A stretch of DNA of 64,000 bases from Catenuloplanes atrovinosus. GTDB lineage: Bacteria; Actinomycetota; Actinomycetes; Mycobacteriales; Micromonosporaceae. The notes beneath the pieces are model-generated. The model saw nothing but the letters and a program-made list of their open reading frames with translations, was not told the origin of the DNA and did no database searches. The stretch lies in contig NZ_JAVDYB010000001.1 of assembly GCF_031458235.1 (NCBI RefSeq), forward strand, positions 2,873,001 to 2,937,000. The letters are read 5' to 3'. Made by a program: the position numbers and the translations under genes. Shown piece by piece: positions 1 through 9,339 of the stretch (its first letter is position 1; each line of letters begins with the position of its first letter).

Positions 1-3000
1 TGTGGCCGGTGAGCGTGGCGGACGGCATCGGGCGGCCGCCGTCGAGGCGGATCAGGCGGACGGTGCCGTCGTCGAGCGCGGCGGCCAGCATCCGGCCGTC
101 CGGGCGGAACGCGATGTCCTCGACCGAGCCGGGCAGGCTCACGATCTCCCGCTGCCGGCCGGAGGCGGGGTCCCACAGCCGTACGGTGCGGTCGTGGCCG
201 GCCGAGGCCAGCAGCGTGCCGCCCGGCTGGAACGCCACGTCGTTGACCGGCCCGGTGTGGCCGCGCAGCACCGCGGCCGCACGGGGCCGGCCGGGCTCGG
301 GGACGTCCCACAGCCGCACGGTCCGGTCGTACCCGCCGGTCGCGATCGTGCGCCCGTCGTCGCCGACGGCCACGCCGTAGACCGAGCTGGTGTGGCCGAC
401 CAGGCGGAACGCGGTCACGTCCCACAGCCGGGCGGTACGGTCCGCGCCGGTGGAGACGATGGTGTGCCCGTCCGGGCTGACCGCGACCGAGGTGACCGCG
501 GTGGTGTGGCCGGGCAGCGCGGCGAGTTCACGCGGGCCGCCCGGGTCGTCGATCGACCACAGGCGTACGACCGCGTCGGCGCCGCCGGAGACGAGCGTCC
601 GGCCGCCGGGTGCGAACGCCAGGGCCCGGACCGCGTCCGTGTGGCCGGTCAGCGCCGCGGTCTGCCGGGGCCGTGCCGGGTCGCGGACGTCCCACAGCCG
701 TACGGTGTGGTCCTCGCCGCCGGTGGCGAGCGTGCGACCGTCCGCCGTGACCGCCACCGCGGCGATCCCGGAGATCGGCAGCGCGACCGGCGGGCGCGCG
801 GCGCCGGGATGGCGCGCGTCCCAGCGGTGGACCGTGCCGTCCGGGCCGGCGGTGGCGAGCGTGGCCTGGCCGGCCGCGGTGACCACCGGCGGGCCGACCA
901 GCCCGCGCACGTCCGCGAGCGGTCGCGGCCGGGCCACGTCGCGCAGGTCCCACGCGCGGGTGCTGCCGTCCTCGCCGGCCGCGGTCAGCGTGGTCCCGTC
1001 CGCCGCGAACGCGAGCGCCCTGATCGGCGCGTGGTGCGGCGGCAGCACGGCGACCGGTGTGGCGCGGTTCGGGTCGTCCACGTCCCACAGCTGCACGGTG
1101 CGGTCGTCGCGGCCGGCGGCCAGCAGCCGCCCGTCCGGGCTGAACGCGCTGGCCCGCACGTCGCCGGCGTCGCCGAGCCGGGTCGCGTACGGCGTCGCGA
1201 AGCTGCTCAGCACGCGGCTGCGCGCCTCCACGGCGGGGGAGAGGCGGTAGGCGGCCAGCCCGAGCAGCGCCGCCAGCCCCGGGTTGGTCGTGCGCAGCGC
1301 CTCGGCCCGGTCCGCGGCCCGCTGCGCGGTGGCGGCGTCGCGCTGCCGGGCGGCCGACTGCTGGGACCGGACCGCGACCGCGGTGGCGCCGGTGGTGAGC
1401 AGGCACAGCGCGGTCAGCGCCACGACCAGCCGGCGCAGGCGGCGGCTCCCGCGCTGCGCCACGTCGAGCTCCGCGGCCCGCGCGGCGAGGCTGGCGTCCA
1501 GGAACGCGGTCTCGTCCGGGTTCAGCGCGCCGCCGCCCCCGGCCGCCGCCCACTCGCGGGCGACGTCCAGCGGCGTGCCCCGGTAGAGCACGCCCGGGTC
1601 CCGGCCCATCGACCGCCACAGCGTGGCCGCCTCGGTCAGCCGCCGGTGTACGCGCAGCCCGTCCCGGTCCCGGTTGAGCCAGTCGTGCAGGCGCGGCCAG
1701 CAGCGGATCAGCGACTCGTGGGTGATCTCGATGGTGTCCCGGCCGACCGTGAGCAGCCGCAGCGCGGTGAGTCCGTCCACGACCGCCGCGGTGTCCGGGT
1801 CGGCGAGCCCGGCCTCGTCCCGGTGGATGGGGCGCTTGGTGTCCTCGGTGCCGTCGCCGAGCGCGGTCAGGCGGCACAGCAGCCGGCGCGCGGCGTCCTG
1901 CCTTGCCGGGCCGAGCGTGGCGTACCAGGCCTCGGCGGTGCGGGCGAGCGACGCGTCCAGTCCGCCCGCGGCCTCGTACCCGGCGAGCGTGAGGGTGTTG
2001 CCGCGGCGCCGCCGCCACGTCTCCAGCAGCGCGTGGGACAGCAGCGGCAGCGCGCCGGCCCGGCCGTGCGCGTGCGCGACCAGCGTGGTCAGCAGGCCGG
2101 ACTCGACCGCGCAGCCGGCCCGGACCGCGGGACCGGTGATCGCCTGGCGCAGCTCCTCCGGGCTCATCGGCCCGACCGTGACCGGCGCGTCGTCCAGCGC
2201 CTCCACCAGGTCCGGGAACGCGGTGCAGTGCGGGAGGAAGTCGGCGCGCACGCCCAGCACCACCCGGCAGCCGCTGTTGCCGGTCCGCGCGGCCGTGGTC
2301 AGTGCCGCCACGAACCGGGCCCGCTCACCGGCGTCCGCGCACAGCGTGAACACCTCCTCGAACTGATCCACGACCAGCAGCAGCTCGTCCTCCGGCCGCC
2401 CGGCCAGCGGCGCCCGGCCGGCGAACACCGGCCGCCCGGCCAGCACCTGCCGGACGGCGCGGTGCAGCGCGCGCGGTTCGGCGCGCAGCTCGGCCAGCAG
2501 CGCGCCGGGCGTGCCGCCGGTGAGCCGGGCCACCTGGACCGCGCACTCCTCCAGCGGATGCGCGCCCGGCGTGAACAGCACGCCCGGCCGGCGCGCCAGC
2601 AGGCCCGCGCGCAGCAGCGACGACTTGCCCGCGCCGGACGCGCCCCAGACCACGACCAGCCGGCGCTCGGTGAGCGTGCCGAGGAGCCGGTCGGCCAGCC
2701 GGTCGCGGCCGAAGAAGCGGTCCGCGTCCGCGGCCTGGAACGCGGCCAGTCCCACGTAGGGCGCGTTCCCGTCGTCCGCGGCCGGCGGCGCCGCGTCGGC
2801 GGCCAGCTCACGCCACCGGGCGGCCCACTCCTCCTCGTCGCCGTCGCAGGCCCGCACGTACGCGATGGTCACCGCCAGCGTCGGCAGCCGGCGCCCGGAC
2901 GCGGCCTCGGACAGCGTCGCCGCCGAGTAGTGCGCGCGCTGGGCGAGCCGCCGGTACGGCGGATTCCCCGCCTTGCGCCGCAGCCGGCGCAGCCCCTCCG

Positions 3001-3058
3001 CGAACTCGATCAGCAGGTCGTCGGTCCCGCCCTCCAGCGGTCGCTCGGCACGCGGCAT
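1..3058 (-). CDS. HTH / nSTAND1 NTPase / WD40-repeat protein, C-terminus off the window
   Basis: Reads leftward and leaves the window at position 1, so about 1019 residues are visible and the stop is not. Residues ~15-80 look like the helix-turn-helix module common at the start of such actinobacterial proteins. A P-loop NTPase of the nSTAND1 type follows, with Walker A GASGAGKS near residue 137 and a Walker B-like LLLVVDQFEEVF near residue 225. A single membrane helix lies near residues 540-560. WD40 blades then begin near residue 606: nine complete repeats with WD-type ends (for example DRTVRLWDV) and the start of a tenth. The family is thought to act as signal-sensing switches; the ligand and partner are unknown. 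The start chosen is the ATG at 3058, but an ATG two codons earlier (3064) is equally possible. It is divergent from the SARP gene. Confidence 0.85.
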   Translation of the reverse strand, partial: MPRAERPLEGGTDDLLIEFAEGLRRLRRKAGNPPYRRLAQRAHYSAATLSEAASGRRLPTLAVTIAYVRACDGDEEEWAARWRELAADAAPPAADDGNAPYVGLAAFQAADADRFFGRDRLADRLLGTLTERRLVVVWGASGAGKSSLLRAGLLARRPGVLFTPGAHPLEECAVQVARLTGGTPGALLAELRAEPRALHRAVRQVLAGRPVFAGRAPLAGRPEDELLLVVDQFEEVFTLCADAGERARFVAALTTAARTGNSGCRVVLGVRADFLPHCTAFPDLVEALDDAPVTVGPMSPEELRQAITGPAVRAGCAVESGLLTTLVAHAHGRAGALPLLSHALLETWRRRRGNTLTLAGYEAAGGLDASLARTAEAWYATLGPARQDAARRLLCRLTALGDGTEDTKRPIHRDEAGLADPDTAAVVDGLTALRLLTVGRDTIEITHESLIRCWPRLHDWLNRDRDGLRVHRRLTEAATLWRSMGRDPGVLYRGTPLDVAREWAAAGGGGALNPDETAFLDASLAARAAELDVAQRGSRRLRRLVVALTALCLLTTGATAVAVRSQQSAARQRDAATAQRAADRAEALRTTNPGLAALLGLAAYRLSPAVEARSRVLSSFATPYATRLGDAGDVRASAFSPDGRLLAAGRDDRTVQLWDVDDPNRATPVAVLPPHHAPIRALAFAADGTTLTAAGEDGSTRAWDLRDVARPRPLADVRGLVGPPVVTAAGQATLATAGPDGTVHRWDARHPGAARPPVALPISGIAAVAVTADGRTLATGGEDHTVRLWDVRDPARPRQTAALTGHTDAVRALAFAPGGRTLVSGGADAVVRLWSIDDPGGPRELAALPGHTTAVTSVAVSPDGHTIVSTGADRTARLWDVTAFRLVGHTSSVYGVAVGDDGRTIATGGYDRTVRLWDVPEPGRPRAAAVLRGHTGPVNDVAFQPGGTLLASAGHDRTVRLWDPASGRQREIVSLPGSVEDIAFRPDGRMLAAALDDGTVRLIRLDGGRPMPSATLTGH

Positions 3059-3253
3059 GGCCATCCCCCGATCCGGTCCCCCCGTAGACCGGCATCGATT
3101 CTCTTCCGCCCCCGGGCGCCGGGGCACCGGCCTGTCGTCAAGGCGACCGCGATGTTCGGAAATCGTTGTACGGCTTCGCGCCCCCGACGCCGGACAACGC
3201 GCCGGCGGCTAGAAACGAGGGTGACGACGCGTGACACACGTGAGGGGGACGTG

Positions 3254-4045
3254 ATGGAGACGTGGCGACTGACCGTGACCGTGCTCGGGCCGCTGACCGT
3301 GACGCGCGCGGGCCGGCCGGTGCCGGTGACCGCGCCGCGGCTGCGGACGGTGCTGGCCATGCTGGCGATGTCGGCCGGCACCGTGGTGTCGGTGGCGCGG
3401 CTGGCCGAGGCGGTCTGGGGCGAGCGGCTGCCGGGCGACGCGCGGCGCGCGGTCCAGCTGTACGTCACCCGGCTGCGCGAGCTGCTCGGGCACGACGCGA
3501 TCGAGACCGCGCCGGACGGTTACCGGCTGTGTGCGCGCCCGCACGACGTGGACGCGCTGCGCTTCCTGCGGCTGACCGAGAGCCCGGTGACCACCCGGGC
3601 CGCGCTCGCGCTCTGGCGGGGAGCGCCGTTCGACGGCGTCCGCTCCGACTGGTTGCACGGCGTTGAGGCGCCCCGGCTGGTCGAGCGCTACCTGGACGCG
3701 CTGGAGCGCCGGATCGCGCAGGACCTGGACGCCGGCCGGCCCGGCGCGGTCCTGTCCGAGCTGCGCGGCCTGACCGCCCGGCACCCGCTGCACGAGCCGT
3801 TCTGGGAGCTGCTGATGCACGCGCTGTACCGGTGCGGGCGGCAGGCGGACGCGCTGGCCGCGTACCGCAGCGCGCACCGGCGGCTGGACGAGGAGGTCGG
3901 CGTGCCGCCCGGCCCGGCCCTGCGCGACCTGCACCGGCGCATCCTCACCGCGGACCCGTCGATCGCACCGCCGGCCGATGCCGGCCGCCGCCGGTCCGCG
4001 GTCGCGCTCAGGACAGGCCCATCGCCGGCCGGGGCTCCCGGATGA
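3254..4045 (+). CDS. SARP-type regulator (winged helix + BTAD)
   Basis: A 263-residue protein of the AfsR/SARP class. Residues 1-95 form an OmpR-like winged-helix DNA-binding domain (VLGPLTVTRAG, RLAEAVWGERLPGDARRAVQLYVTRLRELL). Residues ~100-250 form the bacterial transcriptional activation domain, ending EEVGVPPGPALRDLHRRIL. There is no NTPase or TPR extension, so it is the short SARP form. Such proteins usually activate specialised-metabolite genes. The ATG at 3254 follows a GAGGGGGA ribosome site; a GTG one codon upstream is the alternative. Its 3' end overlaps by 38 bp the convergent FAD monooxygenase gene, its only obvious candidate partner here. Confidence 0.85.
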   Translation: METWRLTVTVLGPLTVTRAGRPVPVTAPRLRTVLAMLAMSAGTVVSVARLAEAVWGERLPGDARRAVQLYVTRLRELLGHDAIETAPDGYRLCARPHDVDALRFLRLTESPVTTRAALALWRGAPFDGVRSDWLHGVEAPRLVERYLDALERRIAQDLDAGRPGAVLSELRGLTARHPLHEPFWELLMHALYRCGRQADALAAYRSAHRRLDEEVGVPPGPALRDLHRRILTADPSIAPPADAGRRRSAVALRTGPSPAGAPG

Positions 4046-5138
4046 GCAGCTTGGCGGCCTGCCCGACGACCACCCGGCGTACCCCGTGGTTGAAGGGGCT
4101 GGACGGCACGAAGCCCTCGCCCTTGACGTGCGCGATGAGCTGGTGGGTACGGATGGTCGGGCGCATCCGGCGCTCCCACCGGCGCAGCGCGCGGGCCACG
4201 GTCGGCTCCGCGGTCAGCGCGTCGCCGAGTTCGGCCGCCCCCATCATGCCGGTGCTGGCGCCCATGCCGGAGTAGAGCGTGAGGCACCAGGCGGCGTCGC
4301 CGAGCAGCAGCACCCGGCCGCGGTGCCAGTGCCGCATGCGCACCTGCTGCACGGAGTCGAAGAGGCGCTCCGGCGCGCTGCCGAGGCGGTCGAGCACCCA
4401 CGGCACCGGCCCGCCCATACCGGCGTACCGGGCCGCCAGCGCCTCGGCCGGGTCCTTGCGCAGTTCCGCGGCGACGTCCCGGGCCCGGTACGCGAACAGC
4501 GCGGTCGGCGGCCGGTCCCGGTACGGGAAGATCCACAGCGAGCGGCCGGGCTCGACCAGCGCGAGCTGGTCCGAGCCGGAGTAGCCCGGCACCGGCCCGT
4601 CCAGCGAGAACGTGCAGATCACCGAGTGGTTCGGCCGGAGGAAGCGCTCGTCCGGCCCGAACGCCAGCCGGCGGACCGTGGAGCGCAGCCCGTCCGCGCC
4701 CACGACCAGGTCGAACCGCTCCGGGCCGGCGCCGAGGTCCACGTGGACCGCGTCGCCGGCCTGCCGTATGGAGCGCGGCCCGGTGCCGAACCGGATCTCG
4801 GTGTCCGGGCTCAGCCCGTCCCAGAGCGCGGCCTCCACGTCGCCGCGCATGGTGCCCTCGGGCTGGCCGGGCTGGTCCAGGAAGCCGACGCTGCGCCGGC
4901 GCACGCCCGCGGCGTCGACCGCCCAGGTGCGGTGGTCGGCCGGCGTGCGCAGGTGCATGGCGTCGAAGACGCCCAGCCGGGACGCGGCCTTCTTGCCCGC
5001 GGGGAAGAGGCCGACGAAGTATCCGCCGGTGCGGCGCGCGGGGGCGCGCTCCACGATCACCGGCGTCCAGCCGGCACCGGACAGCGCGATCGCCGCGGCC
5101 ATGCCGGCGACGCCGAGACCCACCACAAGAGCTCTCAC
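4008..5138 (-). CDS. FAD-dependent monooxygenase (PHBH/TetX-like)
   Basis: A 376-residue group A flavoprotein hydroxylase. The N-terminal Rossmann motif GLGVAG (residues 7-12) binds the ADP part of FAD. The DG motif appears as LVVGADGLRSTVR near residue 150, and the GD motif as VLLLGDAAWCLTLYSGMG near residue 285. In the GD motif the usual His after GDAA is Trp and the usual Pro is Leu, so the flavin pocket may differ from classical members. These enzymes hydroxylate or epoxidise aromatic or polyketide-like substrates using NAD(P)H and oxygen; the substrate is unknown. The start is a GTG. Convergent with the SARP gene and divergent from the lacI-type gene. Confidence 0.85.
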   Translation of the reverse strand: MRALVVGLGVAGMAAAIALSGAGWTPVIVERAPARRTGGYFVGLFPAGKKAASRLGVFDAMHLRTPADHRTWAVDAAGVRRRSVGFLDQPGQPEGTMRGDVEAALWDGLSPDTEIRFGTGPRSIRQAGDAVHVDLGAGPERFDLVVGADGLRSTVRRLAFGPDERFLRPNHSVICTFSLDGPVPGYSGSDQLALVEPGRSLWIFPYRDRPPTALFAYRARDVAAELRKDPAEALAARYAGMGGPVPWVLDRLGSAPERLFDSVQQVRMRHWHRGRVLLLGDAAWCLTLYSGMGASTGMMGAAELGDALTAEPTVARALRRWERRMRPTIRTHQLIAHVKGEGFVPSSPFNHGVRRVVVGQAAKLLIREPRPAMGLS

Positions 5139-5343
5139 GAGCGCCAGTCAAACGGAGCGAGCCGCCAGATCCAAATCATAACGTTTCGATCGCGACCGTC
5201 AGTGACCGCGGGCGATGCGTGGCGGAACGTCCCAATTCCGAGAGAGCGTTCTCCCGGACTTTCTACAGAGCTTGAAATTAGGCGTGGTTCGTTACCTGCG
5301 CGTTATTGACGTGGTCCAGCTCACTCGGGTTGACTCCCCCCAC

Positions 5344-5367
5344 GGAACCGCTTCCGCAACCGGTTCC
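5344..5367. promoter_or_regulatory. Two abutting LacI-type operator candidates
   Basis: GGAACCGCTTCC (5344-5355) and GCAACCGGTTCC (5356-5367) lie end to end. Each is a 12 bp quasi-palindrome with a central CG, the classic LacI-family half-site geometry, and their centres are 12 bp apart. The outer halves also form a larger inverted repeat, GGAACCG / CGGTTCC. They lie 46-69 bp before the lacI-type start codon, so autorepression is likely (inference). No equal site was found before the downstream transporter genes. Confidence 0.55.
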
Positions 5368-5412
5368 GAACGAGCCGTTAACCGCGGCGATACAGCCCGG
5401 GAGGTGAGTGGA

Positions 5413-6411
5413 TTGACGATCACCATCGCGGACGTGGCCGCGGCGGCGGGCGTCAGCAAGACCACCGTCTCCCGCGTGCTGAACGGCAAGGGCGACCTCG
5501 ACGCGCAGACCGCGGACCGGGTCCGGCGGGTGATCGCCGACCTCGGTTACGTGCCCAGCGCCCGCGCGGTCGGCCTGGCCCGCGGCCGCACCCGGATCGT
5601 CGGCATGCTCGTGCCGTCGCTGACCTGGCCCTGGATGGGCGAGGTGCTGCAGGGCGCGGTCGACGCGATGGAGGCGGCGGGCTACGGCCTGCTGCTCTTC
5701 ACGGTCAACCGCGGTGAGGATTCGATGCGGCAGTTCGCGCAGCAGGTCTCCGCCAAGGCGTTCGACGGCCTGCTGGTCGTCGAGCCGGACGGCCAGACCG
5801 ACTACATCGCGGAGCTGTACGCGGGCGGCCTGCCGGTCGTGCTCATCGACGACCGGGCCGCGCGCCGGCCGATGTTCCCCTCGGTCGGCACCACCAACCG
5901 GCGCGGCGCCCGCTCCGCCGGCGAGCACCTGATCGCGCTCGGCCGGCACCGGCCGCTCGTGATCACCGGGAAGACGTACTTCGGCTGCACGCACGAGCGG
6001 GTGGCCGGGTTCGCCGAGGCCTACGCGGACGCCGGGATCGCCATCGACCCGGACCTCGTCTTCGAGGGCGACTTCACCTACGGGTGCGGCCGGGAGGCCG
6101 TGCTGCGCAGCGCCGGCAAGGGGTTCGACGCCGTGTTCGCGCACAACGACCTGTCCGCCACCGGCGCGATGCAGGCCGTGATCGAGTCCGGGCGGACCGT
6201 ACCCGGTGATGTGGCGGTCGTGGGTTTCGACGACCTGCCGCTGGCCGCGCACGCGCAGCCGCCGCTGAGCTCCGTGCACCAGCCGCTGCGGGAGATGGGC
6301 GACGCCGCCGCCCGCATGCTGCTGGCGCACTTCGCGGGCGAGCCGCTGCCCGCGAGCCCCGTCACCATCCCGACCACCTTCGTGACCCGCGAGTCCACCA
6401 CCGCCCGATAA
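5413..6411 (+). CDS. LacI-family transcriptional repressor
   Basis: 332 residues, the normal LacI length. The N-terminal HTH reads [23 protein letters not shown], followed by the hinge helix region and a periplasmic-binding-protein-like effector domain ([21 protein letters not shown]). Its C-terminal part contains the usual [12 protein letters not shown]. The open frame extends further upstream, but the HTH must sit at the N-terminus. The TTG at 5413 is 8 nt after GGAGG, whereas the GTG at 5404 touches that site, so TTG is preferred. The gene heads the ABC importer cluster in the same direction and probably controls it in response to a sugar-like ligand. Confidence 0.9.
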   Translation: MTITIADVAAAAGVSKTTVSRVLNGKGDLDAQTADRVRRVIADLGYVPSARAVGLARGRTRIVGMLVPSLTWPWMGEVLQGAVDAMEAAGYGLLLFTVNRGEDSMRQFAQQVSAKAFDGLLVVEPDGQTDYIAELYAGGLPVVLIDDRAARRPMFPSVGTTNRRGARSAGEHLIALGRHRPLVITGKTYFGCTHERVAGFAEAYADAGIAIDPDLVFEGDFTYGCGREAVLRSAGKGFDAVFAHNDLSATGAMQAVIESGRTVPGDVAVVGFDDLPLAAHAQPPLSSVHQPLREMGDAAARMLLAHFAGEPLPASPVTIPTTFVTRESTTAR

Positions 6412-6514
6412 ATCACCAAAAACCAGGATCGGCCGCGACGGTACGCACGCCGTGGCGCGATCCCGCACGCCCAGGCACCGGGCATCATCACTGAGAAGAC
6501 AGGGAGCAGGACCG

Positions 6515-8194
6515 ATGCGTCCGATCAGATCCATCGCCATAGCGCTCACCGGCGTGCTGGCGGCCGCCGCGCTCGCCGCCTGCGGCGAGAGCCCGAACGC
6601 GAACCGCGCGAACGGGCAGGCCGCCACCGTCCTCAACGTCGGCATGCCGAACGGCCCGCAGACGGAGAACCACAACCCGTTCCTGGAGTCGTCCTCCGGC
6701 GCGATCCTCGGCTACCGCTGGCAGATCTACGAGCCGCTGGCGCTGGCCAACGTGATCCGGCCGACCGACAAGCCGAAGCCGTGGCTGGCCCAGGAGTACA
6801 GCTGGAGCGCGGACCTCAAGACGCTGACCGTCACCGCGCGCGAGGGCGCGACCTGGTCCGACGGGCAGAAGTTCACCGCCGAGGACATCGCGTTCACGTA
6901 CGACCTGATCGGCAAGACGGACGGGATCAACCGGTTCGCGCTGCCGATCGTCTCCGCCACCGCGAACGGCAACCAGGCGTCGATCGTCTTCGAGCGCCCG
7001 CAGTTCGTCAACGAGGCCCGGATTCTGCGTGACATCCCGATCGTGCCGAAGCACATCTGGTCCACCATCGCGGACCCGGCCACCGACATCATCAAGAACC
7101 CGGTCGGCACCGGGCCGTACACGCTGAAGACCTTCACCCCGCAGACCACCACGCTGGCGGTGCGCACCGAGGGCTACTGGCAGCAGCTGCCGCAGGTCAA
7201 GGAGCTGCGCTACACGTCGTACAACGACAACAACGCGCAGACCACCGCGCTGGCCAACGGCGAGTCGGAGTGGAGCTTCGTCTTCATCCCGAACTACGAG
7301 ACGGTCTACATCGCCAAGGACCCGGAGAACAACAAGATCTTCCCGGCGCCGGTGATCGGCATCCACGCGCTGTACATCAACACCACGGTCAAGCCGTTCG
7401 ACGACCCGGTGCTGCGCCGCGCGATGAACATGGTGGTCAACCGGAACGACATCTTCGTGCAGGCGTCGGCCGGCTACTTCCACCCGGAGATCACCTCGGT
7501 GACCGGCATCCCGACGCCGGCCGGTGACCCGTACATCGCACCGGAGTACAAGGGCCAGACGCACAAGGTCGACGTCGACGGCGCGAAGGCGCTGCTGACC
7601 GGCGCGGGCTACACGTACGAGGGCACCACGCTGAAGGACAAGTCGGGCAAGCCGGTCAAGATCAAGCTGACCGACCCGGCGCCGTGGTCCGACTACATCA
7701 CCAGCCTGGAGATCGTGAAGGACAACCTGTCGCAGATCGGCATCGAGGCCACGCTGGACAAGGCCACCCAGGACGCCTGGCAGAAGTCGGTCGAGGAGGG
7801 CACGTTCGAGGCCACGTTCCGCTGGACCAACGGCGGCGCGACCCCGTACGACATGTACCAGACGATCATGGACGGCAAGCTGCTCAAGCCGGTCGGTGAG
7901 GTCTCCCAGAACGGCAACTTCGGCCGGTTCGACAACCCGGAGGCCACGGCCGCGCTGGAGGCGTACGCGAACGCGACCGACGACGCGTCCCGCACCACCG
8001 CGATGAACACGCTGCAGAAGATCTTCGTCGAGCAGATGCCGGCGATCCCGGTCGGCGCGGACAACGCGGGCGGCGCGTACAACGTCAAGAACTGGGTCGG
8101 CTGGCCGACCGCCGAGGACCCGTACGCCCCGGCCCAGCCCACGCAGCCCAACGCGGTCGACGTGATCCTGCACCTCAAGCCCGCCGGCGCCTGA
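6515..8194 (+). CDS. ABC importer substrate-binding lipoprotein, family 5 (DppA/OppA-like)
   Basis: 559 residues. A lipoprotein signal ends at LAAC with the lipidated Cys23. The mature part has family 5 marks: a [21 protein letters not shown] stretch near residue 135, [11 protein letters not shown] near residue 195, and the [16 protein letters not shown] helix. Family 5 proteins bind oligopeptides, nickel or opines; in bacteria with LacI-linked clusters they often bind oligosaccharides, so the LacI gene upstream favours a sugar ligand (inference). The ATG follows AGGGAGCAGG; an ATG-less upstream extension was rejected because it would bury the signal peptide. A strong hairpin separates it from the ATPase gene. 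Confidence 0.9.
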   Translation: MRPIRSIAIALTGVLAAAALAACGESPNANRANGQAATVLNVGMPNGPQTENHNPFLESSSGAILGYRWQIYEPLALANVIRPTDKPKPWLAQEYSWSADLKTLTVTAREGATWSDGQKFTAEDIAFTYDLIGKTDGINRFALPIVSATANGNQASIVFERPQFVNEARILRDIPIVPKHIWSTIADPATDIIKNPVGTGPYTLKTFTPQTTTLAVRTEGYWQQLPQVKELRYTSYNDNNAQTTALANGESEWSFVFIPNYETVYIAKDPENNKIFPAPVIGIHALYINTTVKPFDDPVLRRAMNMVVNRNDIFVQASAGYFHPEITSVTGIPTPAGDPYIAPEYKGQTHKVDVDGAKALLTGAGYTYEGTTLKDKSGKPVKIKLTDPAPWSDYITSLEIVKDNLSQIGIEATLDKATQDAWQKSVEEGTFEATFRWTNGGATPYDMYQTIMDGKLLKPVGEVSQNGNFGRFDNPEATAALEAYANATDDASRTTAMNTLQKIFVEQMPAIPVGADNAGGAYNVKNWVGWPTAEDPYAPAQPTQPNAVDVILHLKPAGA

Positions 8195-8211
8195 GTCCTT
8201 CGAGAACCGCT

Positions 8212-8246
8212 GTCCCCCCGGGCGCGCCACCGCCGCCCGGGGGGAC
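8212..8246 (+). terminator. Intercistronic 13 bp hairpin
   Basis: GTCCCCCCGGGCG (8212-8224) pairs perfectly with CGCCCGGGGGGAC (8234-8246) around a 9 nt loop. It lies between the binding-protein gene and the first ATPase gene. There is no T-run, so it probably slows decay of the upstream message or causes partial termination, giving more binding protein than transporter. Confidence 0.7.
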
Positions 8247-8271
8247 GGCACCACATGTTGAGGAGCCCGGC

Positions 8272-9339
8272 ATGACGCTGAGCGACACCTCGGCGGCGCG
8301 CACCGGTGAAGCGGTGCTGGCGGCCGAGGGACTGACCAAACACTTCCCGGTGCGACGAGGCCTCGCCGACCTGCTCGCCCGCAGGTCACGCGTGGTGCAC
8401 GCGGTGGACGACGTGACGCTCACGCTGCGCCGCGGCCGGGTGACCGCGCTCGTCGGCGAGTCCGGTTCCGGCAAGTCCACCGTGGCCCGCCTGCTCTCCC
8501 AGCTCTACTCCCGCACGTCCGGCGACATCCGGCTGCACGGCCGGATCAGCACCGTCCGGGGCGGCCGGGCCTTCCGCGCGTACGCCCGGCGGGTTCAAAT
8601 GATCTTCCAGGACCCGTTCGCGTCGCTGAACCCGGTGCACACGATCCGGTACCACCTCACCCGCGCGCTGCGCATCCACGGCAACGGCGGCCGCTCCCGC
8701 GCGGAACTGGAGCAGGCGCTGCACGCGCTGCTCACCCGGGTCAGCCTCACGCCGCCGGAACGCTACCTGGACAAGTTCCCGCACGAGCTCTCCGGCGGCC
8801 AGCGGCAGCGCGTGGCGATCGCCCGCGCGCTCGGCGCCGACCCGGAGGTGCTGCTCGCCGACGAGCCCGTCTCCATGCTGGACGTCTCCATCCGGCTCGG
8901 CGTGCTCAACCTGCTGCGCGACCTGAAGGAGCGCCTGCACCTGGCGATCCTCTACATCACGCACGACATCGCGTCGGCCCGCTACTTCGCCGACGAGACG
9001 CTGGTCATGTACGCGGGCCGGATGGTCGAGGGCGGCGACAGCGAGACCGTCACCCAGCGGCCGGCCCACCCGTACACCCGGCTGCTGATCGAGTCGGCGC
9101 CGGACCCGGACACCATCCAGGGCTCCGCGCAAGCGGCGGCCGAGCACACGCCGGAGGACCGGGCCGGTGGCGAACCGCCGAGCCTGATCGCGCCGCCGAC
9201 CGGCTGCCGGTTCCACCCGCGCTGCCCGGCCGTCATGCCGCGCTGCTCGGTGGAGCTGCCGCCGCGGCTGACCGTGGGCGACGCGGACGGCCACTGGGCC
9301 GCGTGCTGGCTCTACGCCCCGGACGAGGTGGGCAAGTGA
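8272..9339 (+). CDS. ABC importer ATPase (DppF/OppF-like)
   Basis: 355 residues. Walker A is GESGSGKST near residue 65, the Q-loop is [12 protein letters not shown], the signature is [15 protein letters not shown], Walker B is [14 protein letters not shown], and the switch His is in YITHDIASA. The C-terminal Cys-containing oligopeptide-transporter domain ([15 protein letters not shown]) is present, as in the Opp/Dpp family. It energises uptake together with the second ATPase of the cluster. The ATG follows GAGGAG. Its stop codon overlaps the GTG of the next gene. Confidence 0.92.
   Translation: MTLSDTSAARTGEAVLAAEGLTKHFPVRRGLADLLARRSRVVHAVDDVTLTLRRGRVTALVGESGSGKSTVARLLSQLYSRTSGDIRLHGRISTVRGGRAFRAYARRVQMIFQDPFASLNPVHTIRYHLTRALRIHGNGGRSRAELEQALHALLTRVSLTPPERYLDKFPHELSGGQRQRVAIARALGADPEVLLADEPVSMLDVSIRLGVLNLLRDLKERLHLAILYITHDIASARYFADETLVMYAGRMVEGGDSETVTQRPAHPYTRLLIESAPDPDTIQGSAQAAAEHTPEDRAGGEPPSLIAPPTGCRFHPRCPAVMPRCSVELPPRLTVGDADGHWAACWLYAPDEVGK

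Noticed and set aside
528-2018. Minus-strand open frame inside the WD40 gene
   Set aside because: It is in a different frame from the nSTAND1/WD40 coding sequence and has only low-complexity Arg/Pro composition.
2-4045. A very long plus-strand open frame from the left edge
   Set aside because: Its first 3.2 kb is antisense to the WD40 protein gene and codes Arg/Gly/Pro/Val-rich sequence without domains. Only the part from 3254 is real (SARP).
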